Below, one piece after another: positions 1 through 9,628 of a stretch of 64,000 nt of DNA. Every line of letters begins with the position of its first letter. Within the stretch, counting starts at the first letter, position 1. Position numbers and translations under genes: made by a program. This DNA is from Datisca glomerata (lineage: Eukaryota; Streptophyta; Magnoliopsida; Cucurbitales; Datiscaceae): assembly GCA_003255025.1 (NCBI GenBank), contig QANY01005609.1, positions 729,152 to 793,151 on the forward strand, in the 5' to 3' direction. The notes under the pieces are model-generated. The model was not told the origin of the DNA and did no database searches. It was given only the letters and a program-made list of their open reading frames with translations.

Positions 1-1297
1 GCTTGTTCCTAGAATGAGTTTGAAACATTTCAGCAGAGTAGGACCCTGGGATGCGTTTAAGATGTTCAGTAAAGTTTCTTCCTGAAGTGAAAATATTTTA
101 GCAAAGGTAGTCTGGCAGAATTTAGCCGCTGTTGCAAATCCCTTCAAAGCGGAACTTGGCAGCTATAACATGTTTGAAATACACAAGTTGTTTTAATTGT
201 TTATTCCACTCGTTACCACAGAATATGACCGTTGCCGCATGGATTAAATATAACATAGAGATTTATTATGAATATGCTCATGTTAAAAGTCGTATGTAAG
301 AGCGACGTATATGCAAAGTAGGGATGGGTATATAACCCTTTAAGCATGACCATTACAGATAGTCCAATATGCGTGCGGCCCCTTAGGCAACTTGATTATA
401 TATTTTTGTACATGTGTGCGCCTTCTTAAGCAGTATCATGCAGGTTCCTACGTGTGTGCACTATCGCAAGTCAAATCGTCTGCGAATTGCACTCTAGCAT
501 GCGCATTTGCTATCCGGCCATTTCTTGTTGAACTTCGCCCTGGTTAGTTATCTTAATATCAAAAAGCAATGGTACATTTGCTCATGATTTTAATGAATTA
601 TCTCTTGAAATGATTAGGAATGCATCATTTGAGATGTATCTATCATACACGAGAATAATGTGAGTAGATAATGGTGCATGACTCTAATCACTTGTTATGA
701 CACTTTGATATTTGGATGCACATTATGAACGTACATATGTTACATATACTACCATGTACTCTCTCATACTTACATTGAAACTTAAGGTCATGCATCACTA
801 GTGTATATATATGTATTGTTTCAGCTAGTCATCCTTTTGTGAATGCCAGCACAATTAGATTCTTTATTGAAAAGGACTTACCTAGCCAACTACTTCTTGC
901 AACTCTTACTGGAGGCTAAATGAAAGTGATTGGTATATCATCACATCCAACTGGGGGCTATAACAACAAAGATAACCTTACATGATTGATTCAGTGAATA
1001 AACATTCATCATCATAGTCGAACATCTCATAGTTTGGTGGCTCATCAAGTAAGATCACAACACATATCGAGACTATGTACAAGTTCAAGTGCTACACATT
1101 TGAACTTGCACAAGCGGCTAATGTTTATACATAAATTTTCCATGCTCGACATACCCAATGGGTCCACCTGCCCTCATCGGACCCCTGTGATTATTTACTT
1201 ACAATCGTCGAGTCAAGTAACAAAACTTGGACGGACCCTTACCGCCTTGAGAATGAATTGGAAGCATATGGCTTGGTAAGTTTAGGATGATGCTCGT
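1..1297. other. unrecognised intergenic DNA
   Basis: No convincing gene is seen. Positions 2-85 can be read as an open C-terminal segment ending at a TGA (residues LVPRMSLKHFSRVGPWDAFK, then seven more). This could be the last exon of a gene to the left, but I do not recognise it and nothing else supports it. The open frame at 1034-1279 has no family resemblance that I can see. Confidence 0.3.
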
Positions 1298-1700
1298 TGT
1301 GTTGGTCCGCCGCCATGACCTCCCCACTAAGTTTTAGATGCGTCATCCTCTCATTGAGGATGAACCTAGAGACACGTGGTAGCCTCATATAAGTTGGGCT
1401 TATATACACTTGACAATCGTTGATTGACCATCATAAAATTAGGGTTTACCCCCCTCTTTCTATATAAAGGGGCTTAACACTCCTATTAAGGCGGGGGGGG
1501 GGGGGGNNNNNNNNNNNNNNNNGGGGATATACTTTGACATTTCACACACACATTTGGGAGCTTTCTCTCCCTCTCCCTCTCCTTGGCAACCCCAAAGAGG
1601 TGCGTTTGTCGGCGGTTGTCACAGTCTAGGCTGCTAAGGATGCTCATCCTTTCCTCAACGCCAGACCTCCACATTCCCAAGGCTTCATCGATGACTAGAC
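1298..1700 (+). promoter_or_regulatory. possible LTR or promoter block with TATA box
   Basis: A canonical TATA box (TATATAAAGG, 1461-1470) lies in a stretch starting with TGTTGG near 1296 and containing an imperfect palindrome (GATGCGTCATCC ... GAGGATGAAC). The C-rich leader after 1530 resembles a transcribed 5' leader. This fits an LTR or a lost gene promoter. No partner LTR or downstream gene was found, so the assignment is tentative. Confidence 0.25.
1507..1522. other. assembly gap of 16 N
   Basis: Sixteen undetermined bases are flanked by a run of G on both sides (about 14 G before, 4 G after). The gap probably marks a homopolymer that could not be resolved. Any reading frame crossing it should be ignored. 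Confidence 0.95.
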
Positions 1701-1869
1701 GACTCTCTGTTCATGAACCGATCCGATTCAAAATCCATCCTTGAAACACTTTACAAACTAACGAAGTGGAAGGCCATTAAAGCAAGGATTGTGCGATTTA
1801 TGGGTGGCCAAAGGGAGATCTGTTACATATAATGAGGACATGGATGCGGTGATTATTCAATATTAGCAT

Positions 1870-2545
1870 AATTTTGTTTGATTGGAAAGTTCTTCGTAGA
1901 ATCTATCGTAAGATGCTTAGTTGTTCTGAAGCTTCTAATTTGTGTAGGAATGTCCCTCATGAAATTAAGGAGATTGTAAAAAGTTTTCTTTCAGGAAATG
2001 CAGAGCCCCTTGTGCTGATGATTTCTCAACTTTCTTCTTCAATAATGATTGCAAATGATGTCAAAGATGTTGTGCTCGAGTGCTGTAGATCTAGCAACAT
2101 TCTCACGCAACTCAATCATACTGCAAGGTCCTTTTTTTTCTAAAGATATTGGGGCTCTAATATCCCTAAGTGTGTAATCAAAGTGGATCTTATGAATGTA
2201 TATGATTTTGTTAGTTGGGATTTTATTGAACATTCTCTTTTCTCCGTTGGATCTCATGTTGTAGTTGAATTATTGTATCTCTACCTCAGCTATCCATTAA
2301 TGTGAAATGGTGAGCTCTTTGGTTTCGTCAACGGTGCTAGGGGTTGAAGACAAGGAGATCTCATATCCCCTTATCTATTTGTTGTCGTTGAAACTCTCAC
2401 TAGTATTTTTAAGCTTGCATTTACTCTTCCTGGATTTTAGTTCCATTGGAGATGTAAGAAACTTGAAGATTGTCACTTGCTTATTCTCTCTAAGGGAGAC
2501 CTCTAAGGAAGACCTCAGTGAAGATTGTGAAGGATAGTGATCTTG
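1870..2545 (+). mobile_element. LINE reverse-transcriptase relic
   Basis: Translated segments in shifting frames match a plant non-LTR (L1-type) reverse transcriptase. An upstream part (around 1900-2100) reads like the region before the RT core (PHEIKEIVKSFLSGNAEP, then SSNILTQLNHT). The core follows with KVDLMNVYDFVSWDFIEHSL (about 2182-2241) and GARG-stop-RQGDLISPYLFV (about 2335-2385), the equivalent of the conserved LRQGDPLSPYLFV motif, then LPGFSSIGDVRNLKIVTCLF. In-frame stops and at least two frameshifts break the frame, and the catalytic (F/Y)ADD motif is missing or eroded. This is a dead, truncated copy; its ends are not defined. Confidence 0.8.
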
Positions 2546-2602
2546 ACGTGTTTTATCACCTCTCATAGACCTCAACCCTAAGCAACTCCAAAGCCATAAC
2601 AA

Positions 2603-2691
2603 CATTTGAAATTTTCTCCATTTGAAATTTTCTCCATTTGAAATTTTCTTATGGTCAATGTTATAAGAGTAACTCCATTTGAAATTTTCTC
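2603..2691. repeat. 16-bp minisatellite
   Basis: Three back-to-back copies of CATTTGAAATTTTCTC (2603-2618, 2619-2634, 2635-2650; the third ends in T) are followed by a fourth, separated copy at 2676-2691. Confidence 0.9.
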
Positions 2692-2699
2692 CATCAATC

Positions 2700-3168
2700 T
2701 GACATGAACATTTTGTCAATGATAGAGTTTGCAGCATATATAAAGCATATAAAACATGGAACAACGAATTCGGCATATTCACTTGAATAATGTAACTTCT
2801 TCCTTACTGGAAATCTCTTGTATAAAATAACAATATTACGTGCATGCCTTAAATTAACCAAAATATTCCATAGAAGTTGGAACCCTGCAAGAATATGCCT
2901 AGATAGTTTCTTCCCCACACAGAAACAAACAATATTTATCCAGAAGCAAAGACAAATCCAGAAAATTTGGAACTTTGTTCAAAGATATTTTGATCTCGGA
3001 TTACTTGGATTATATTCAATTGTACGGTTGTAATTCCGTCACAAAAATATCTTATCTTTTAAAGGCATGTTTGCTTGGTCACAAATGAAATTAACTAAGC
3101 TCTTTTTTATTTTGTTTTTTGAAACAGAGCAAAAGACCGCCAATTTGAACCAGAACCAATAAAATAAA
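2700..3168. other. 5' flank of the phosphohexomutase-like gene
   Basis: Non-coding DNA upstream of the start codon at 3169. The last ~120 bases before the ATG are A/T-rich and probably contain the 5' UTR. I see no clear TATA box close to the gene; the best AT-rich candidate (TTTTAAAGG, about 3057-3065) is weak. Confidence 0.4.
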
Positions 3169-6100
3169 ATGGCTTCCAAGACGGTTTTCTCAAAATCATT
3201 GCAACCAAATTCATTAGAATCATCAACCTTCCCATTTTCCCAATCCACCAAACCATTCCATTCCACTCTCAAGTTTCCGTTTTCATCCACAAAATCTCTA
3301 CGTGTAAAATTTTCAAGCCTTACAAAGAACAATGAGGTCATCATGGATGAAGAAATGGACAGAATTAGGAGGCTGCAAAACGGGTCGGACGTTCGTGGAG
3401 TGGCGGTGGAAGGAGAGAAGGGACGGGTGGTGGATTTGACGCAGCCAGCAGTGGAAGCAATTGCAGAGAGTTTTGGGGAATGGGTGAAGAATAAGTTGGA
3501 GAAGGAAAAAGGAAAAGGTGTTGAAAATGTTAAGGTTTCTCTTGGAAAAGACCCAAGAATTTCGGGCGCTACATTGAGTGTTGCCGTTTTTGCTGGTCTT
3601 GCTCGGTCTGGTTGTTTGGTGTTTGATATGGGCCTTGCTACTACACCAGCCTGTTTCATGAGCACAGTGTTGCCCCCATTTTCCTATGATGCTTCTATAA
3701 TGGTAGCACGTCCCAAACTTGACTTGTTTAATTATTGTTTTGGTTGCCGAGGAAGATAGATATTCACAGGCGTATTAAATATTGTAGCAAAACTTTTTTA
3801 TGTTCGCCGGAGTAATGGCCTAGGCAAGTTTTGTAGAGGTTTTTGAATGTAAGTTTGGGTGTATTGATCTAATTAACGAATAAAAAAATCACCTCAGGAC
3901 AATTTTACCAAACTTGTAATCTTTGTTAATTAAACTTTTTTTAATCAAGTTTTCCAGAAAAAGAACACAATATCTTTCTTTTGTTTTCATTTATTTGAAA
4001 GTTAATTTTCTAAATAAAATGTTATACATGATTTCATAACTCAAAGTCACTACAAAATAATTTGGGCTTTATTTTTTAACGGTTTCAAAGTTACATTTAA
4101 AGATTAAATATGGTCAATCGGTCTAAGGTTTTCTATTCATCTTAAAAAATCAAACGTAAGAATTAGTAGTGACTTTGAGTTATGAAATCATGCCCAACAT
4201 TTCATTTCAGATATATTAATGATATGAAGTGGTTTTCGTAGTTTAGGAATAAACATTCAAGCTAAAAACTAATAATTAAGTTTGAGTTTGACTGAGTATC
4301 AATGGTATATATGATCAGCGAACTGACTGAAACTAAATGATTTGTTTGTGTCAGATGACAGCGTCTCATTTACCATATACCAGAAATGGTCTAAAATTTT
4401 TCACCAAGAGAGGGGGCCTGACATCGCCGGAGGTGGAGGAGATATGCAACAATGCGGCGCACAAATATGCAAACAGACTAGCTAAAGTGTCAACCTTGTT
4501 GAGAATTTCTCCAACAAAAGTTGATTTCATGAGCACTTATGCAAAACACTTGAGGGAAATTATCAAGGAGAGGGTCAACCATCCCTTGCACTATGACACC
4601 CCCCTCAATGGATTTCAGGTTTAATAATCTCTCTCAATCTTGTTTGGATTGACTTGTGCATTTCCGTACCATATTTGCTAGATACCTTATCCAAATTTTT
4701 TAGCTTTAAAATTTTGAGGTTAGATAAAACGTTAGTGTTTGAATTTTGATCTAGAATTAATTTATGCTCTAAACTTCAACATTTTCTTTATTGATATCTG
4801 GAAATACATTTGACGCTCCATTTGTCAAATGTAGATCTCATTTTTCACTATAGTATAAAATGACTTCAAGTGTTTATATGAGAAAACAAACTCAATTTTA
4901 TAATTAAGTTTAACGAGGACACAACATTTCAATCTAAATAACTCTAGAAGTGAATAACGAATCAAACGTCTTGAACGTTTTCAAAAGAAAATACAAGAAT
5001 CTTCTGCGTACTAAACAAAAACCAAAACCGAAAATAGAACATAAATCTACAAAAACTTCGAGCAAAAGAAAGTAGAAACTAGGATATGGAGAAGGAAACA
5101 TATACAGATTAGTGATTCACATAGTATCAAAGATTTATGACATATTTATTCGGTGGATTTTGATTATAAATTTTAAAGATTTAAATTTATAATCTAAATC
5201 TAATGTATTCCTAGCCAATCCGTTCACTCACATAGGTAAATTTTCTGTTTTGTCTGTTTGATTATTACATTAATTATATGATTAATTATGTTAAGTTTTA
5301 ATGAAATTGTTTAATTCTATACTATTTTAATAACATTAATACGATTTATTCATTTTTCATAATATATATATATTATGTGGATAAAATTATTAACAAGAAA
5401 GTGTGCGGAAAAATAATACAAAATACAAAAACTATAAATATTGCAAAACTAGCATCTGAGGCATTGTCTTAAAGTCATATTTTATTCTGATTCTTGAAGT
5501 TCGTGACACAATTACATTTAACCTCAATGATTCTTGAAAATTGGTAGACTCATTCATCACACCAGCGATTCTGATTCCTTCATATTAGAAATACACCGAG
5601 CTTACTTTTTGTAACATTTTTTATGCCATGAATAGATAGACTAACTTCATAACTACTATTATAACCCTATATTTTTTAAGATGGTAAAAGTCATTTCTAT
5701 CAGTATTCATCTCATAGTTTTTCAATGACTTTGAAAACTTGAAATACATATTTTATTTGTTTTTTCACTCCTGATTTTCAAAAGCCAAACATAATCTAAG
5801 TAAATGGTAAGTGAATATCGTCTTCGACTGAGACTTCTTAAATTGCAGATAATAGTGAATGCCGGAAACGGGTCTGGAGGATTTTTCACATGGGATGTGT
5901 TAGACAAGCTTGGTGCTGACACCTTTGGTTCTCTATACCTCAATCCGGATGGAATGTTTCCAAACCACATTCCTAACCCGGAGGACAAAACTGCAATGGC
6001 CCTAACCAGGGCTGCAGTGCTCGAAAACTCTGCTGATCTCGGTATTGTTTTTGACACTGATGTCGACCGCAGTGGTGTGGTTGATAATGAGGGAAACCCT

Positions 6101-8003
6101 ATTAATGGTGATAAGCTCATTGCACTTATGTCTGCAATTGTATTAAAGGAACACCCTGAATCAACCATCGTAACCGATGCTCGGACTAGTATGGCCCTTA
6201 CGAAGTTCATCACGGAAAGGGGAGGTAGGCATTGCTTGTATCGAGTCGGCTATCGGAATGTGATCGATAAAGGTGTACAACTGAATGAGGAAGGAATTGA
6301 AGCTCATCTCATGATGGAAACATCAGGACATGGTGCTCTGAGAGAGAATTACTTCCTTGATGATGGTATGTTTTAGGCTAACTTACCTACATTACTTTGT
6401 CTCGTATAAAATTTTTGGACTAATCACTACCCATATTTAAAGTTTTTGCGATTTAATTAACCTTTTGTCATACAGTTTTGTTCATTTTATAGGTTTCTAC
6501 TTACACTAGTAATGCATATATTGTTTTTCCTATTCAATCTATCTCTCGTCTTTCACTCCGTTTCCACGTGCACTGAAACTATTGTGGCATAAAACTAGGT
6601 AGACTCTTGATATCAAGAATTGATCTAAATTTTCTTACAGGATATAGTATTAATTGGGTTTAGAATATATCAAGCAAGTATTAGGTTAAAGGGTCGGATT
6701 GAAAAATAAGAGGATTTGTGGAGAAAAAAATTGTATAAAGACTATGATTGCAAAATAGTAAAGGAAGAAAAGCGTTTTTTGGAATTTGGCCTTTAGCTTT
6801 ATGGTTGAAAAGCTAGTTTAGATTTTAACCTCGTTCAGTGTGTTCTTACATATAAATTGATTTGAATTTATTATAGGAGCATACATGGTGGTGAAGATCA
6901 TAATAGAAATGGTAAGAATGAGGCTTGAAGGCTCAAATGAAGGACTAGGTAGTCTCATAAAAGATCTTGAAGATCCATTAGAGACAGTAGAATTAAGGAT
7001 GAATGTCATCTCTGAGCCTAGATATGCCAAGGCTAAAGCAGTCAATGCAATTGAAACGTTCCGAAATTACGTCGAGGTATATCTCAATTAACCTTTTAAG
7101 TTCAGAGAATTTTGAAAAATTTGTAAGATATCATTTTTAGCTAAACTACAAATTGATTCCTAAATTATGACATGTTTAACTTGGTCCCTAAACTCTTTAT
7201 TGTCTATTTCATCGCATGTGAAACATTATTTAAATGATGACACCTGAAATAATTAACTATGCATTTAATGTGTCAAGTCATAAATTTTGTCTCCCAGTTA
7301 TAATTACTTTGGGTAATATTCTACATATGGAGTAAATTCTAAGGTCTTGATTGAAATAATGCGAAAAGTTCAATTTGAATGAGAATGAGTTATAGTTTAG
7401 CCTGTTGAATTGTTACTTGATAATTTTGTATTACCCTCAGTTAAATTGTTACTTGATAATTTTGTATTACCCTCAGGAAGGAAAGCTCAGAGGATGGGAA
7501 CTAGACTCATGTGGAGATTGTTGGGTGAGCGAAGGCTGCCTCGTAGACTCGAACGATGTCCCGGCAGCCATTGACGCGCACATGTACAGGTGCAAATACA
7601 TCAGAGTTTACAACCAAACCTAACGAGCTATCATAACTTTTACTTCTTTTAACAACAAGGTTCTTTTATGCTGAAATCCAGAGCGAAAGTATCGGACGAG
7701 GAGCACGGGCAGCACGGTTGGATTCACCTTAGGCAGAGTATTCACAATCCAAACATAGCCGTTCATTTGCAATCAACTATGCCTGGAGGATGCCTGTCCA
7801 TGACAAGAGTTCTTATAGACGAGTACGCACATTGTTGATCAATTTCTTTATACTGCGCATGCAGATTCTACAATAACAATGATATTACATTTTGATTATT
7901 TGATTCTGAAACTTTCAGCTTTCTCTTGGCGAGCGGAATGGATCGAATACTCGATATAAGCGAGATTGAAATTTTTTCCAGAAATGGTGATCTTCCAGTC
8001 TGA
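3169..8003 (+). CDS. phosphoglucomutase/phosphomannomutase-like protein, plastid-type
   Basis: Seven exons: 3169-3702, 4355-4618, 5849-6365, 6877-7076, 7477-7589, 7682-7822 and 7919-8003. All introns are GT-AG. Joined exons give 617 residues, close to the ~615 of the Arabidopsis plastid phosphoglucosamine-mutase-like family (At1g70820/At5g17530 type). The first ~50 residues are rich in Ser, Thr and basic residues with few acidic ones, like a plastid transit peptide. Phosphohexomutase motifs follow in order: active-site serine loop TASHLPYTRNG (Ser182), metal site DTDVDR (Asp335, Asp337, Asp339) and sugar loop METSGHGAL (422-430). Family members transfer phosphate between C1 and C6 of hexoses through a phosphoserine. 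The C-terminal phosphate loop, usually R-(P/T/A)-SGTEPK, is replaced by RQSIHNPN (560-567), so activity is uncertain. The start is the first ATG of an open frame with a transit peptide. Exon joins were chosen by frame continuity and family resemblance; no transcript evidence was available. Confidence 0.9.
4012..4208. repeat. fold-back MITE in intron 1
   Basis: A perfect 27-bp inverted repeat (4027-4053 against 4166-4192) encloses ~112 bp. Outside it the similarity continues imperfectly (AAATGTT on the left against AACATTT on the right), so the arms are ~42 bp. The arms contain inward-facing CACTAC/GTAGTG. It lies wholly within intron 1 of the phosphohexomutase-like gene. No clean target duplication was identified. 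Confidence 0.8.
7405..7476 (+). repeat. 36-bp tandem duplication carrying the exon 5 splice acceptor
   Basis: Two adjacent 36-bp units (7405-7440 and 7441-7476) differ at a single base. Each ends in TTACCCTCAG, so the acceptor of intron 4 is present twice. The second is the one that keeps the family-like protein. The extra 36 bases between them are in frame and have no stop, so either acceptor would keep the frame open. Confidence 0.92.
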
Positions 8004-8569
8004 GATTCATTTCATTTTCTAAAAGTAGGCAGAGCAAGGTGAAGTGAAGCACAGTGCGTCTTTTACCCAATATATATAGGACTTTGATGTACAGATCAGT
8101 GAATTGCACATAATTAATACGTTATGTTAAAGGCTTTAAACTTTCACAGAAACTAATTTAAAATTTTTACCACAGAAGTGAAATTTGTATGATGAGAAGG
8201 AAAATCTTCTGGAAAACTAGTTTTAGATTTTCTGTTCTCTATTACTTCATTTTACATACTCTTATCATAATTGTAAGAATATGTATCATTGTTTATTAAA
8301 TCATATAATTATAAAAAAAGACTTTGTAACATCATGATTCTCAACACTACATACTATGAGTTAACATGTTTATAAGCAGTTTCACATCACACTGAAAAAG
8401 TCAATTAATAAGGTAGACTATTACTGTAAATTTATATGACGTGAATGTGTGGTTTCACTCCACTACATCAATAGTACTAAGCACAATTTTTGAGAGTCTA
8501 TATTTGGATAATGTTAATTTCTTCCAATAAATTATATTGAAATTATAATCCATCAACCATGAGGGCAGT
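8004..8569. other. 3' flank of the phosphohexomutase-like gene
   Basis: AT-rich DNA after the TGA at 8001-8003. It presumably contains the 3' UTR. No canonical AATAAA stands out; several near-variants exist (for example ATTAAA around 8297). No gene is seen. Confidence 0.4.
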
Positions 8570-8760
8570 AACGTAAATGATCACATAGGTCTGGAGGTTC
8601 ACTCCCACCAAGTCACGCGTTTGAATTAGGGGACGTACGCTGCCTTATGACCACTCTAGATTTACCCAATTTCTGCAGGGACCCAAGATTTAGTCAGAGA
8701 ATTACGCTCCGAAAATCTGGTGTTACTGAAAAAAAAATCTAATCCATGTAGACAAAACCT
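8570..8760 (+). repeat. possible tRNA-derived SINE
   Basis: The block is much less AT-rich than its surroundings. It carries a box-A-like TAGGTCTGGAGG (8586-8597) and, about 30 bases on, a box-B-like GTTTGAATTAGG (8619-8630), the spacing of a pol III promoter. It ends near an A-run (AAAAAAAAA, about 8730). There is no intact tRNA fold. Assigned by resemblance only. Confidence 0.35.
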
Positions 8761-9628
8761 CTATAGGACTAATTGAACTAGGATCCCTAGTCGATGTAAA
8801 TGCAATTACATTATATGAGATTTGTGCACTTTTTGTAGGACTAGTTCTTTACATGTTATATATAAAATTAATATTTAGTGACAAATTAAAAATATAAGAA
8901 AAAAGTTTTTAGATTTTTTTTAACATAATGCACATGAAAGTAAGATGTTGAACTATAAATTAAATTTCTATATGGCAATACGCTTTGAATAATATAGAAA
9001 TAATTATTTTTCATTAATTTATCACAATCCTATACAATGACTAGAATTGTCAAAAGTATAATAATATTTTTCTTTAAATTCATATGAATTTCATGTTTCT
9101 AATATCATAAATATTATATAATATTTATAATTTATAAATTATTAACGAATAAATAACTATTGACTGAAAAATAAATATTCCTTGTATAACAAAGATCATG
9201 AAAGTAATCACATGTTCTTAATTACATAAACTTATAAAATTTTAAATTTACAAACTATTTATAAAATTTCATTCTCTAAATGAATTTAATCAATTTGTCA
9301 CATTCCGTAAAAATGACTTATATCATTAAAAATTATTCAAAAATGTATTACTGTCTTTCTTTAATTCATTTGTATGAATTTTCGTGTATCTATTAACAAA
9401 AATAGTACATAATATAAATTTTATAAACTATTATTGTCTGTAAAATAATTATTTCTTGTATATAAAAAAATATCAAAATTAATCATGAAGTACAGTCACA
9501 TTCCTAAATACATAAAGTTATAAAAATATTTAATTTACAGCCTATTAACAAAAGTTCATTATTTAAATGAAAGATGAAAACCCTATTTCATACTAAGAAT
9601 AAAAAGGAAAGTTCATTATTTAAATGAT
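8761..9628. other. AT-rich intergenic DNA with a short direct repeat
   Basis: No gene is recognised. A 20-bp direct repeat (AAAGTTCATTATTTAAATGA) occurs at 9551-9570 and 9608-9627, just before the CACTA-like element begins. Confidence 0.6.

Noticed and set aside
1486..1680. Minus-strand open frame with unknown residues and a proline run
   Set aside because: It crosses the N gap and the poly-G run; the proline run is the translated homopolymer.
3039..3665. 208-codon open frame on the minus strand
   Set aside because: It is the reverse of exon 1 of the phosphohexomutase-like gene, and the plus strand carries the family motifs.
4027..4192. Intron 1 hairpin as a microRNA precursor
   Set aside because: The arms are perfectly paired and look like transposon termini. 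Plant miRNA foldbacks usually show mismatches and conservation; no small-RNA data are available.
5722..6213. 163-codon open frame on the minus strand
   Set aside because: It is antisense to exon 3 of the same gene, with no motif of its own.
7405..7623. Independent 72-codon frame over exon 5
   Set aside because: It runs from the duplicated intron end through exon 5 into intron 5; the real exon ends at 7589.
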